DNA from: Liopterus haemorrhoidalis
Taxonomy: Eukaryota; Arthropoda; Insecta; Coleoptera; Dytiscidae
DNA length: 64,000 nt
NCBI GenBank assembly: GCA_963971575.1
Contig: OZ020611.1
Coordinates: 227,966,260 to 228,030,259 of the forward strand
Direction of reading: 5' to 3'
Part shown: positions 44,301-49,895 of the stretch, one piece after another
Position numbering within the stretch: position 1 is the stretch's first letter
Layout: every line of letters starts with the position of its first letter
Program-made: the position numbers and the translations under genes
The notes under the pieces: generated by a model
What the model was told of the DNA's origin: nothing
What the model saw: only the letters and a program-made list of their open reading frames with translations
The model's database searches: none

Positions 44301-46453
44301 TAATTTGTTATATTAGTTATCAACTAAATTTAGTTTGCAACTAGATAGTTGGTCCTTTGGTTAGGTTTTTATAATACCGGCCATTAGACAAATAACAATA
44401 GACAAATAATATTGTTATTTGTCTATAGCTACAGAGTACGGCCATTTTATGTATTTGTGACGTTCTGTAAACAGCATAAACACACCGTGCATAAAATTAA
44501 AAAGGAAAAAATTCGTTAAATTAATTAATTTTTAATTAATTTTATTTCATCATCATTGAAAAAAAAAATCAAGGAAAAACCGAGGTATATAATTTTGATT
44601 CATGACTGACGTGAACTAATCTGACAGTAAAAACGCCGCCTAAAATTGTAGGGTTAGATTTTATAAACATTACGTCACAAGAACGCTCGCTCCGTTAGTG
44701 CTCTATTCATGACGTCACCATCCACTGTTCGCTCAGCGCTCGCTCTACTCTGTACAACTCGAATGCACCCAAGATGAGTTTTTCAACTGTGACGTCATTT
44801 CAAAGTTACGGGAACTGGACTTTAGCAAGCTTTAGAATTAATTAACTGTCATCACTGTTGTTGTTGTCATAAGTTTATCTTGTTATATAAAGCTTGCAAT
44901 AGACATTATTTTATTTTTTCATAGCCAATCCTCATGTAATTTCTTTTTGAACACACGGTATTAGTTAATTATACAAAGAGTGAGAAAAATATCACTTTTG
45001 TATGAATGGGAAGATTAAGAATTAAGAACATTTTTCCTACAACCATTATTCTGTAAACAAAATTCAGAGTACAAAGTTATATTTTTTCAAATAGGTGTAT
45101 ACATATTTTATATACCTATTCCATGGCGTATTTTTTTCTGAATTTAATCATGTATTATTTTAATATCTTCAAATAATAAAAATATTGAAAAAAATGCGAT
45201 TGAAATTTAAATGATTTTTTATTTTTATTTAACAATAAATTAAATAAATAAATAAATAATAGGTTCCCAACGTCTAGATACGCGTATAAGGAACGTGTTC
45301 ATTCAGGGATAATAGGACCAATCGAAACGTCACACTGACCACGTTGTTTTCATATCTATGACCGGCGGTCTAGAAACGGAGAACTTACCTTCTCTGTCCC
45401 TTATACGCCTAACAATAAATTATACTTCTAAAATAATATTTTCACCGATCCGAGTAAAAATTAGTAATTTTAGCTGTACACGTAAAAAAAATGTCATGCC
45501 AAGTTGTTAATTATTATTCTTTGTTGCTGACATATAGTAATGTGTATACAGTCTGTTCCAAACGGTTAAGCGGAACTAGATTTTGCAATCTAGTTACTTT
45601 CATCGTTTAAATCGTGCCTTTCGGCCGTTTTGTTTAACCTTTGTAAATCATACTTACAATAAACATTTTTTGGTTCAGGTTAATATCATTTTAAAATGTC
45701 ATTTTCTTTATATTTTGATTTTTTGTGTCATTCTTAATACAAATTTCCCATTTATTTATTTTTTTGTCATTAAAATATCTAAAAAAAATATTTAATTTTG
45801 ACATATGTCGTTCGTTTCCATGGTTTCATTGTTGGAATTTTAAATTTTGCCATCCCAACGTGAAAAATTAAATAACCCAAGCAAGGTCCCTTCTCGTGAC
45901 AACCTAAAAGAACTAAATTCCCATTTTGTTCCGCTTAACCGTTTGGAACAGACTGTAGCAGTGCGACACTGTTATTAGGAAAAGTTCTTTATGAACTATG
46001 TCCTGTTGTGTAGCCATATTCTAAAAATAAAATAAAATAAAATAAAAATGCCGATCCGTGGTAAGATTTGGGTTGAGAATCACTGTTCTAGAAGGTTGAA
46101 TGGTTGTTTATTCTCCCCCTCCCCCCCATGGGCAAATACAAAATTTTTTGAAGGGAGTATTTAATAGGGGGGATTTAATAATGAACAAAAAATATAAATA
46201 TTTATGACCAATCCCAACCCACGTCTTTTAAATTTTCCACGGGAGGATCAATCATTATGGAAACCGGTTGTTCATAAATTGGGGCGACACCATTACGTCT
46301 AGAAGGGGGGTAACGGATATTAGTTTAGAAAAGACAGTTTTATAAGTAACTTACATCTCCTGGGACATTGACAACGCCAGTGTTGTAGCCATGTTGAAAA
46401 CCAGATCCAATGGAGGCCACAGCTACTGCTAAGATCAAATGGCCAGACGCGCC
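10127..46453 (-). CDS. SLC2-family facilitative sugar transporter (GLUT1-like), 8 exons, start codon exon missing
   Basis: Eight minus-strand exons, 46453-46355, 41399-41263, 30089-29888, 28143-27930, 24691-24501, 24398-24186, 15160-14960 and 10312-10127, all with AG/GT borders, join in consistent phase into about 480 residues. Family motifs appear in order: QHGYNTGVVN in TM1, G-x-MANKLGRRN across the exon 41263/30089 junction, GRFFMGVNSG, KESPRF after TM6, QQFSGINA in TM7, DRAGRK, AIPWF in TM10, and VPETKNR after TM12. The product should be a 12-helix plasma-membrane carrier for hexose or trehalose. The TM7 motif is QFS where mammalian GLUT1 has QLS. Human GLUT1 has 492 residues, so only about 10 N-terminal residues are absent. 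The C-tail is lysine-rich (KKTGKKDKEKEK). I see no frameshift or stop in any exon, so the gene looks functional despite introns of up to about 11 kb filled with transposons. Confidence 0.93.
10607..11347. mobile_element. Inverted-repeat element with PIF/Harbinger-like N-terminal scrap
   Basis: The ends are GGTGCATTCGGCATAA and the complement of GGTGCGTTCGGCATAA. On the minus strand 11169-10933 encodes a short protein with IKEIFLMRK, then TTNQFKVHFRL, which resembles the start of Harbinger-type nucleases (F-x-x-HFRL). The catalytic part is absent. A GT/GC-rich palindromic subterminal region (GTGCAGTGCAG and similar) follows the left end. Confidence 0.45.
11488..11735. repeat. Direct duplicate of 10882-11128
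   Basis: About 247 bases from AGTACAGACATGAACCTCATG onward repeat the 10882-11128 segment with only a few differences. The same minus-strand protein scrap is present in both copies. The second copy has lost the element ends. Confidence 0.85.
11791..12118. mobile_element. MITE with GCGTTCAAAGGTGAG ends
   Basis: The left end GCGCGTTCAAAGGTGAGTTT and the complement of the right end GTGCGTTCAAAGGTGAGTTT form an inverted repeat of about 28 bp, flanked by TAT/ATA. The 98-residue open frame inside shows no recognisable domain and reads into both inverted repeats, so I treat it as non-coding. Confidence 0.7.
12122..12693. other. Intron sequence, nothing recognised
   Basis: No transposon ends or coding signal were identified. 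There is a GCATGCATGC-type purine/pyrimidine stretch near 12325. Confidence 0.35.
13391..14590. mobile_element. Diverged D-family MITE split by an E element
   Basis: The left end is GGTCTGTTCCTTTGGTTTAA; the right end, the complement of GGTCTATTCCAAACGATTAG, follows the inserted E element. An additional inverted half copy lies at about 13080-13255 (AGTTCCGACTAAACC and related). Confidence 0.6.
13552..14560. mobile_element. hAT MITE family E, copy 1
   Basis: Ends TAGAGATGGG and CCCATCTCTA, with a perfect 8-bp target duplication GTTCCGCC (13544-13551 and 14561-14568). Beside the ends are GAACGAACCGGCTCACTGAGC-type palindromes; the core has about 4-5 units of an ACCGGCTCTAAGCGACGTTC tandem repeat at 14000-14450. 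Its insertion split a D-family terminal repeat. Confidence 0.9.
14960..15160 (-). CDS. Sugar transporter exon with TM10-TM11
   Basis: 201 bp, phase 0 at both ends, with acceptor ATTTTTAG and donor GTAAGT. It encodes the helix AWICTVCIYLYIVLFAIG, then AAIPWFLVSEMFEINARP and NWLANFCVG. GPGPIPW of vertebrate GLUTs is replaced by GAAIPW, but the IPWF-x-x-x-E core is kept. Confidence 0.93.
15696..21382 (+). mobile_element. Helitron (non-autonomous) carrying a tandem-repeat array
   Basis: The 5' end is TCTATATATATAAAAGG directly after an A. The 3' end is CTAG followed by T at 21383, preceded by a short hairpin (CCGT-A-GC-GAA-GC-ACGG, 21355-21370) about 8 bases upstream of CTAG. These match the Helitron rules: 5' TC, 3' CTRR with a hairpin, insertion between A and T without target duplication. 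No Rep/helicase frame is present; the interior is about 18 tandem units. It inserted into the TATATA centre of element U. Confidence 0.9.
15830..21060. repeat. Tandem array, about 290-bp unit, about 18 copies
   Basis: Each unit repeats AATCAACCCCTAAAGGGGTG, then ACAATCGGGGTGAATTATAC, CCTGTGTTCGTTTAGTTGCA, CACCCCTAAAGGGTGAAAAG and AGGACCAATAAGATATCGAC. Starts fall at about 15983, 16272, 16568, 16857, 17150, 17440, 17727 and so on. Units near both edges are more diverged than the middle ones. All open frames in the array are 60-92 residues on both strands, with no codon signature, so it is non-coding. Confidence 0.92.
21893..22012. repeat. Palindromic segment
   Basis: Inverted repeat with arms TAAAACACGAGTTTCATAAGGC and a diverged complement GCCTTATGAAACGAG...TTTTATA, spaced by a GC-richer centre. 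It could be a small MITE; no clear target duplication was found. Confidence 0.6.
22067..22478. mobile_element. MITE family Q, copy 1
   Basis: Inverted arms of about 110 bp: GTTCACTTTTGTAAGAACAC and AGATCTGGTTATTTTGGTTA from the left recur in complement at the right end. Related sequence lies at 24950-25190 and 63828-64000. The core contains ATGACATATGTCAAATG. Confidence 0.75.
22834..22847 (+). repeat. Poly-G run of 14
   Basis: Uninterrupted G14; an upstream GGGGGGTGGGG lies at about 22698. Four G-tracts in a row could form a G-quadruplex. Confidence 0.9.
22921..23424 (+). mobile_element. Internally deleted piggyBac-like element
   Basis: Flanked by TTAA (22917-22920, 23425-23428), with inverted ends CCCTTTACCGCAT and ATGCAGTAAAGGG. 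The interior keeps piggyBac transposase scraps in broken frames: PAVSQVMGCNRFEDIKR and HFNDNSEF (23043-23120) and a HLAIDEQII motif near 23205, the region of a conserved acidic residue. Most of the gene is deleted. Confidence 0.85.
23429..23712 (+). pseudogene. Tc1-like transposase fragment
   Basis: One frame from 23432 reads RNWGNEEWSRIQFTDESRF, then, after in-frame stops at about 23517 and 23541, CNIVPALNYCGGTTMVWG and ILEPHVIPFGKI. TDESRF holds the first catalytic Asp of the Tc1 DDE triad. Later catalytic residues are absent because the match stops at about 23712. A CACTCGCGGAC-like motif on the opposite strand near 24140 may be its terminal repeat. Confidence 0.75.
24186..24398 (-). CDS. 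Sugar transporter exon with TM7-TM9
   Basis: 213 bp, phase 0 at both ends, with acceptor TGTTTTCAG and donor GTAAAA. It encodes VMFFSTAMFKLAGLG, then TIGVGVTNLLATILSLFLI and the conserved DRAGRKTLLL loop. Confidence 0.93.
24501..24691 (-). CDS. Sugar transporter exon, cytoplasmic loop and TM7 start
   Basis: 191 bp with acceptor TTTTTTAG and donor GTAGGG. It encodes RWFGFDEGD, a charged loop, DYLKKPFMIALVMMLAQQ and FSGINA. The Q-Q-x-S-G-I-N-A motif lines the sugar path in known SLC2 structures. Confidence 0.92.
24950..25190. mobile_element. MITE family Q, copy 2 (partial)
   Basis: The segment from CAGCGTAAGGAATATTTTTA, then AACTAGATCTGG, to CTTACAAAAGTTAACAGC matches the right arm of 22067-22478, and the region to its left matches that copy's core in the same orientation. 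Confidence 0.65.
25320..26200 (+). pseudogene. Tc1-like transposase pseudogene with mutated catalytic Glu
   Basis: Broken frames read FTNHPSREYL-type sequence, then ILWSDETKI (25600-25625), RRPSCTRYNPKYTTKTIKHG, a DIMEANVYVSILQ helix, MQYNDLKHT (second Asp) and SLDLNPIVNLWADVK at about 25970-26010. Tc1 transposases have IENLW at this point; here the Glu codon has become GTG (Val). With several stops and frameshifts this copy is inactive. Confidence 0.8.
26276..26306. repeat. (TA)n microsatellite
   Basis: TA run of about 15 units just after the Tc1 pseudogene. Confidence 0.9.
26484..27794. mobile_element. hAT-type element hosting a second hAT
   Basis: Ends CAGGGATGTAGCCAGG and complement CAGGGACGTAGCCAGG. 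Flanking 8-mers are TCATCAGT (26476-26483) and ACATCAGT (27795-27802), a 7/8 match. Without the inner element it is about 240 bp. Confidence 0.75.
26609..27677 (+). mobile_element. hAT (Buster-like) with transposase remnants
   Basis: Ends CAGGGGTCGGCAACCTGCGG and its near complement, with a perfect 8-bp duplication ACCTAGAA (26601-26608, 27678-27685). Inside are broken frames similar to the hAT proteins EPM2AIP1/GTF2IRD2: FVNDLRAKTFLHFIN, NMQEAYRDRFKEFRKYK, FLTKPIEVDM, and near 27300 FSHMKLTKRYLRSNLTE, part of the C-terminal dimerisation region. The central catalytic part is deleted. Confidence 0.88.
27930..28143 (-). CDS. Sugar transporter exon with TM5-TM6
   Basis: 214 bp with acceptor TTGTTAG and donor GTAATA. 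It encodes SSMYQFNIVISILISQILGL, the WPVLWWLVLVPALIQ helix and KESPRFILVNQG, the PESPR-like motif at the start of the cytoplasmic loop. Confidence 0.93.
28193..29842. mobile_element. hAT-type element with AACCGAAACCG subterminal repeats
   Basis: Ends CAGAGAGTCGAACC and its complement. Flanking 8-mers are GTTTAAAT (28185-28192) and ATTTAAAT (29843-29850). Both ends carry dense GAACCGAAACCG-like repeats (28200-28320, 29715-29825). Its left flank begins about 40 bases from the transporter exon acceptor at 28143; its right end is about 38 bases from the next exon (29888). Confidence 0.75.
28683..29538. mobile_element. Nested element with ACAGGGTGTT / ACAGTGTTC ends
   Basis: It begins TACAGGGTGTTTG and ends GAACACTGTATA, flanked by TA. 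The interior is AT-rich with no transposase. A short palindrome (GTTACTATGATCATAGTAAC, about 28417) lies just outside it, still within the hAT. Confidence 0.45.
29888..30089 (-). CDS. Sugar transporter exon with TM3-TM4
   Basis: 202 bp between TTTCTTTAG and GTAAGTTT. Its first base completes the lysine codon of the previous exon to give KLGRRNG, the conserved loop 2-3 motif. It continues with IFVLVGAVLEG, LLAGRFFMGVNSGINAG and MYLVEISPDNLRGA, the E-x-SP-x-x-x-RG motif of SLC2 carriers. Confidence 0.93.
30127..31439 (+). mobile_element. Tc1/mariner-superfamily element, nearly complete, two frameshifts
   Basis: Identical terminal repeats of about 30 bp (CAAGGTGTCTCAAAAGAAAT) are flanked by TA on both sides. 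The transposase reads from FSGADRALCVREFYKN through an N-terminal helix-turn-helix (SIRKRACALNVHRSSLHRI), KDLKLHPYKIQLVQEL and FSDEAHFHLNGHV. A +1 shift near 30763 leads to YWSATNP and HSPKVTM. A second shift near 30833 restores the frame for WAAMSARGIIGPYFFEDE, WFQQDGATSHTS and PRSPDLTPMDFFLWG. The acidic triad is D (SDEAH), D (QQDGA) and D (SPDLTPMD), so a DDD rather than DDE type. Only these two small lesions separate it from an intact gene, so it is young. Confidence 0.92.
30242..31333 (+). pseudogene. Transposase gene of the 30127-31439 element
   Basis: Coding region of the element above, from an ATG context at 30242 (MERFSGADRAL) to the TAA at 31331-31333. The uncorrected frame stops at 30818-30820; two compensating shifts (about 30763 and 30833) explain this. 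C-terminal residues RLNECREREGLHLDDIIF match the usual end of these insect transposases. Confidence 0.85.
31590..32175. mobile_element. Pogo/Tigger-like MITE
   Basis: Ends CAGACGATTCCGCTTAATTG and complement CAGTCGATTCCGCTTAATTG, flanked by TA. The repeated CCGCTTAATTGGG blocks inside both ends resemble pogo-type subterminal repeats. There is no transposase; the core is AT-rich. Confidence 0.8.
32754..33540. mobile_element. hAT MITE family E, copy 2
   Basis: Same ends as 13552-14560 (TAGAGATGGG, CCCATCTCTA), with a perfect 8-bp duplication ATTGAGAT (32746-32753, 33541-33548). It has fewer internal ACCGGCTCTAAGC units than copy 1. It sits within the transposase gene of the surrounding hAT. 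Confidence 0.92.
34316..34722. mobile_element. MITE family D, copy 2
   Basis: CAGTCTGTTCCAAACGATTA and its complement at the ends, flanked by TA. Collinear with 8307-8724. Confidence 0.9.
35320..36652. mobile_element. Foldback-type element F, copy 3 with tRNA-like insert
   Basis: The left end is marked by GTGAAGTGTGAATTTTCACA and CAGGGTTTCGCAGGTATTTA, the right end by GGTCATACCTACAAAACCCT. The right arm includes GGTTTAGCCGTTTGGCTACA and the (ACAG)n run. Between them is a segment duplicated within the copy (GCCTAATACCAT, twice, 35455 and 35728) and a tRNA-like sequence at 36023-36095. Confidence 0.7.
36023..36095 (-). tRNA. tRNA-like sequence (pseudo-tRNA or SINE head)
   Basis: On the minus strand TGGTGCAATGG matches the RNA polymerase III A box and, about 40 bases on, AGTTCGAATCCC matches the B box. 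The spacing suits a tRNA, but the acceptor and T stems pair poorly in my hand fold. It is therefore more likely a tRNA-derived relic than a working tRNA. It sits inside a foldback element. Confidence 0.4.
37051..37142. repeat. (GACGGACA)n minisatellite
   Basis: About eleven units of an 8-bp GACGGACA repeat, slightly impure at the right end. Long frames on both strands here are artefacts. Confidence 0.95.
37428..38685 (+). mobile_element. mariner element with decayed transposase
   Basis: Terminal repeats share GGGAAAAAGTTCGTGGCGTT (left) and GGGAAATAGTTCGTGGCGTT (complement of right), flanked by TA. The intact N-terminal half is MEKSNEKLFYILQYYYDKGK from 37612, with the mariner DNA-binding helices (CALFGEGTLSKSAARKWFAR, SGRP linker, GIDHKTVLNHLRKAGY) up to the stop at 37996. 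The catalytic half is broken by stops and shifts: WDWKGIVHYELL near 38195 and YSPDIAPSDYHLFRSL at 38397-38445, the third Asp of the mariner DD34D triad. Confidence 0.9.
39217..39534 (-). pseudogene. piggyBac transposase C-terminal zinc-domain fragment
   Basis: 105-residue frame with the piggyBac C-terminal cross-brace pattern C-x2-C ... C ... C-x4-H ... C-x2-C (CCKIC, QCTSWLRNICRDH, CNEC), ending in an acidic DETDEEES tail. It follows the 61-residue N-terminal remnant after a deletion junction near 39545. Confidence 0.85.
39693..40694. mobile_element. PIF/Harbinger-like MITE L
   Basis: Ends AGGATTCCACATACCAAAGC and complement AGGATTCCACACACCAAAGC, continuing about 30 more bases through GGCCGCGGTGGCGG. 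Flanked by TTA on each side (39690-39692, 40695-40697), as expected for PIF/Harbinger. GC-rich ends surround an AT-rich core, into which a D MITE is inserted. Confidence 0.85.
40086..40488. mobile_element. MITE family D, copy 3
   Basis: AGTCTGTTCCAAACGGTTAG at the left and its near complement at the right. Opposite orientation to the copies at 8307 and 34316. Third level of nesting: D in L in piggyBac in a transporter intron. Confidence 0.85.
41263..41399 (-). CDS. Sugar transporter exon with TM2
   Basis: 137 bp, starting in phase 0 and ending with two bases of a lysine codon. It encodes KFWIATCHP, then the TM2 segment IIWSFVVSIYCLGGVVGG and CGVMAN. The donor is GTATGT at 41262. The acceptor AG at 41401-41400 has a weak pyrimidine tract, so the first one or two codons are less certain. 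Confidence 0.85.
41746..42123 (+). CDS. Small two-exon transposon-derived protein (transposase N-terminal DNA-binding domain)
   Basis: Exon 1, 41746-41859, starts MPKALSSRAQRMVLSLINYF and ends at donor GTGAGT. Exon 2, 41944-42123, starts after TTTTTAG with RVATALDVSISKVNKMAAQQ and ends at TAA. The junction VRD-RVATALDVS is in phase and gives 97 residues without a stop. The second part is a helix-turn-helix (R-V-A-x-A-L-x-V-S-x-S-x-V), as at the N-terminus of certain insect IS630-like transposases. Those proteins continue into a DDE domain, which is absent here; a KKKR basic stretch follows. It lies inside element T. It may be a truncated transposase or a short repressor-like product; I cannot tell which. 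Confidence 0.6.
42256..42911. mobile_element. MITE family B (PIF/Harbinger type), copy 1
   Basis: Ends GGGTGCATTCGAGTTG and complement GGGTACATTCGATTTG, flanked by TTA (42253-42255, 42912-42914). Internal marks are TGACGTCATGAATAGAGC, GACAAATAACAATATTATTT and CATATGCTCGGTC. The right part gives an apparent 76-residue frame that is not a gene. Confidence 0.85.
43343..44770. mobile_element. MITE family B, copy 2 (inverted, split by MITE C)
   Basis: Reverse orientation of copy 1, with the same ends. Its AATAGCC-TTAGAC site is split by the insertion at 43592-44384. The two B copies lie about 430 bp apart as an inverted pair and could form a large hairpin. Confidence 0.85.
43592..44384. mobile_element. 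MITE family C (PIF/Harbinger type)
   Basis: Ends TGGCCGGTATTATAAA and its complement, flanked by TAA (43589-43591) and TTA (44385-44387). The intact B copy at 42256 shows the unoccupied site with a single TTA. Internal blocks of AACTAAATTTAGTT-like palindromes repeat at both ends. Confidence 0.88.
44956..45548. other. Intron sequence, nothing recognised
   Basis: AT-rich, with a short (AAAT)n run near 45238. No transposon ends or coding signals were recognised. Confidence 0.35.
45549..45955. mobile_element. MITE family D, copy 4
   Basis: Perfect CAGTCTGTTCCAAACGGTTA ends with TA on both sides. Inverted with respect to copy 1. Confidence 0.9.
45956..46340. other. Short intergenic/intron stretch with a hAT terminus
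   Basis: At about 46066-46083 the sequence TTGGGTTGAGAATCACTG is a hAT-type end (complement CAGTGATTCTCAACC). There is a C-rich tract near 46108. The matching end was not found. Confidence 0.35.
46355..46453 (-). CDS. Sugar transporter exon with TM1
   Basis: The acceptor CAG is at 46456-46454 and the donor GTAAGT begins at 46354. It encodes 33 residues in phase 0 from GASGHLILAV to NVPGD, including the SLC2 TM1 signature GFQHGYNTGVVN. The open frame continues upstream through the acceptor but without a convincing N-terminus, so a short 5' exon with the ATG is expected further upstream (higher coordinates). Confidence 0.9.
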
Positions 46454-46681
46454 CTGAAAATGATGAATTTTAGCTACAAGGAAAAGCATTATAAAAGTGG
46501 AAAGGAATATGGAAGTAAATGAGAGAAAAGTGGGAAAATTGTTTAGAAAAAGATTGCATTGTTCCAAATTTGCCGCTAAAAGTTTATTGCTCATAGGATC
46601 GGTTTATAATATAAGGCATAATATGGTCATAAAGGTGAGAAGAGTGCCTTTCCCACGAGAACTGGCCAGTAATGTCCATAG

Positions 46682-46789
46682 TACGAGGGCTATTTTTTTT
46701 TTTTCAAGTTCCATTAGGTTGGCAATGGAAACTCAGTTGCCATTGTTAAACGGCATTTGCGCAGTAAAGTTTATAGACCGGGAGCTCAT
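46682..46789. mobile_element. mariner 5' end fragment
   Basis: TACGAGGGCTATTTTTTTTT, then a CAAGTTCCATTAGGTTGGCA segment, is the usual start of mariners with TACGAGGG ends. It stops at the left end of the long inverted-repeat element at 46790. Confidence 0.45.
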
Positions 46790-49195
46790 GACAGTTTTTG
46801 GTCTCCGATTTCATACAGCATGCCTTTTGGAGGAGAAAATATTTACCCTGTGACAACAAAAAAGGGATGGTACTAAACTCCTGCACGCTTTCCGGTCATA
46901 GGGAAAATTTCCACTTGCACAAAAATGTTGTTTTTCTCTGATTTAATATTGCTTGCCCTTTTGTCAAAACAAAGTTAAAACAAATTTAAAGTCTTTTAAT
47001 TATAGGCATGCGATTCGCAAGGTCCCAAAGGGCTCAAACGGTCACGTGATCTTGTAATAATAAAATATGATTTTTCGCGTTTTCATACAGCATGCCGATG
47101 AAAAGAATTAAAGTTTGTGTCATAAAACCTCTATAAAAAAATTGGCATGCAGCCATCGTTGGCCAAGGGTGGAAAATTTCGGAAAATATTTGTGAAAATT
47201 TTAATAGGATTTTACGTGATTTTTAACAACACCAAATAAAGTAAAATGTTAATTTTATAGTGTAAAATGTCCAAAATTTAAATGGCATGCATGCCGAGGA
47301 AGCCCATCACATCATAAAAAATAAGAAAAGTTGCAAAAAAAATTGGAAAATTTAGGTCATATTATTTTGCATGCCTTTTTGCATTTCACTAAATAATGTT
47401 GTTTTTAGCTCAAATACAAAATGGCATGCATTCCGAGGAAGCCCATCACATCATAAATAATAAGAAAAGTTTTTTTTATTTACTTTTCTTTTATTCTTTA
47501 ATTCTTTTCATCGGAATGCTGTATAAAAACGCGGAAAATCATATTTTTTTATTACAAGATTAATTTTATAGTGTAAAATGTCCAAAATTTAAATGGCATG
47601 CATGCCGAGGAAGCCCATCACATCATAAACAATAAGAAAAGTTGCAAAAAAAAAAAAATTGGAAAATTTAGGTCAAATTATTTTGAATGCCTTTTTGCAT
47701 TTCACTAAATAATGTTGTTTTTAGCTCAAATACAAAATGGCATGCATGCCGAGGAAGCCCATCACATCATAAATAATAAGAAAAGTTTTTTTTATTTTAC
47801 TTTTCTTTTATTCTTTAATTCTTTTCATCGGCATGCTGTATAAAAACGCGGAAAATCATATTTTTTTATTACAAGATTAATTTTATAGTGTAAAATGTCC
47901 AAAATTTAAATGGCATGCATGCCGAGGAAGCCCATCACATAATAAACAATAAGAAAAGTTGCAAAAAAAAAAAATGGAAAATTTAGGTCATATTATTTTG
48001 AATGCCTTTTTGCATTTCACTAAATAATGTTGTTTTTAGCTCAAATACAAAATGGCATGCATGCCGAGGAAGCCCATCACATCATAAATAATAAGAAAAG
48101 TTTTTTTTATTTTACTTTTCTTTTATTCTTTAATTCTTTTCATCGGCATGCTGTATAAAAACGCGGAAAATCATATTTTTTTATTACAAGATTAATTTTA
48201 TAGTGTAAAATGTCCAAAATTTAAATGGCATGCATGCCGAGGAAGCCCATCACATAATAAACAATAAGAAAAGTTGCAAAAAAAAAAATTGGAAAATTTA
48301 GGTCATATTATTTTGAATGCCTTTTTGCATTTCACTAAATAATGTTGTTTTTAGCTCAAATAAAAAATGGCATGCATGCCGAGGAAGCCCATCACATCAT
48401 AAACAATAAGAAAAGTTGCAAAAAAAAATTGGAAAATTTAGGTCATATTATTTTGCATGCCTTTTTGCATTTCACTAAATAATGTTGTTTTTAGCTCAAA
48501 TACAAAATGGCATGCATGCCGAGGAAGCCCATCACATCATAAAAAATAAGAAAAGTGGTAAAAAAAAAAAAAATTGAAAATTTAGGCCATATTATTTTGC
48601 ATGCCTTTTTGAATTTCACTAAATAATGTTGTTTTTGGCTCAAATACAAAATGGCATGCATGCCGAGGAAGCCCATCACACCAGAAATAATAAGAAAAGT
48701 TGTAAAAAAAATTGGAAAATTTAGGTCATATTATTTTGCATGCCTTTTTGCATTTAACTAAATAATGTTGGTTTTGGCTCAAATACAAAATGGCATGCAT
48801 GCCGAGGAAGCCCATCACATCATAAATAATAAGACAAGTTTTTTTTTTTTTTCTTTTCTTTTCATTCTTTAATTCTTTTCATCGGCATGCTGTATATAAA
48901 CGCGGAAAATCATATTTTTTTATTACAAGATCACGTGACCGTTTGAGCCCTTTGGGACCCTCCAAGTCGCATGCCTATAATTAAAAGACTTTTGAAAGAA
49001 ATTTGTTCTAACTTTGTTTTGACAAAAGGGCAAGCAATATTAAATCAGAGAAAATTTTTGTGCAAGTGGAAATGCAATTTTCCCTATGACCGAAAAGCGT
49101 GCAGGGATTTAATACCATCCCTTTTTTGTTGTCACAGGGTAAATATTCTCTCCCCCAAAAGGCATGCTGCATGAAATCACAGACTAAAAATGTCT
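46790..49195. mobile_element. Long inverted-repeat element G with satellite core
   Basis: The left arm (46790-47130) and right arm (48857-49195) are inverted copies: TTTCATACAGCATGCCTTTT, CAAGCAATATTAAATCAGAG, CACGTGA-CCGTTTGAGCCC and GGCATGCTGTAT all recur in complement. The core is a satellite array. No protein was found. A microsatellite (CTGT)n follows the right arm. Confidence 0.8.
47240..48857. repeat. Higher-order satellite array, 142/173-bp units
   Basis: The block AATGGCATGCATGCCGAGGA occurs 11 times, at 47281, 47420, 47592, 47736, 47909, 48051, 48224, 48366, 48506, 48650 and 48789. Spacing alternates between about 142 and 173 bp for three higher-order units, then becomes a steady 140-144 bp. 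A second block (CATCGGCATGCTGTATAAAA) occurs only in the longer unit and matches the element's inverted arms. Confidence 0.93.
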
Positions 49196-49556
49196 GTCTG
49201 TCTGTTAGTACCTCACATACGGTTTGGCCAATGAGGTTGTAAACATAGAGACTGAAAGAGGACGAGTTGTTTTGAAGCCAACACTTCTTTAGGCACGGAA
49301 ACAGGGGTTGCCCCGAGGATTTGTACAGTTTGCATACATCAATGTTTTGCCGATAAGAATTGAAAGTAAATCTATATTTTTAATACCGTAAACTGCAAAT
49401 TTTGATAACATAAATTTCATAAATAATATTAATTAACCTGAATTTATTAGTATATATTTAAGATAATTAGTTAGTTAGTTAGCTAAAATTTTTGGCGCAC
49501 AGAAACAAAGGCTATTTGCGCCTAACGCAGCTCATTTAAATGACTACACTACATAT

Positions 49557-49798
49557 TAAAATAAAATAAATAAAATAAATAAAATAAATAAAATAAATAA
49601 AATAAATAAAATAAATAAAATAAATAAAATAAATAAAATAAATAAAATAAATAAAATAAATAAAATAAATAAAATAAATAAAATAAATAAAATAAATAAA
49701 ATAAATAAAATAAATAAAATAAATAAAATAAATAAAATAAATAAAATAAATAAAATAAATAAAATAAATAAAATAAATAAAATAAATAAAATAAATAA
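49557..49798. repeat. (AAATAAAAT)n minisatellite
   Basis: About 27 almost perfect copies of a 9-bp unit. The unit length is a multiple of three, so the minus strand has an 88-residue FYL-repeat frame, which I regard as non-coding. Confidence 0.95.
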
Positions 49799-49895
49799 AA
49801 CAATAAATTAAACAATCAATAAATAGATAAAACCAATAAAATTACGCATACTCAATAAAACAAATCTTGCACAAACACTGATTTTTTAATATGGG

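Larger units (their letters stand above)
41447..44950. mobile_element. Long-TIR element T with an encoded DNA-binding protein
   Basis: The left end TCAAAAAGAAATTACATAAG and complement of the right end TCAAAAAGAAATTACATGAG begin inverted repeats of about 50 bp (GGCTATGGAAAATAAAA against GGCTATGAAAAAATAAAA). The interior holds a two-exon gene (41746-42123) and three later MITEs (42256-42911, 43343-44770, 43592-44384). A target duplication is not clear. Confidence 0.65.

Noticed and set aside
49549..49815. 88-residue FYL-repeat protein on the minus strand
   Set aside because: Produced by a 9-bp AAATAAAAT minisatellite whose period is a multiple of three.
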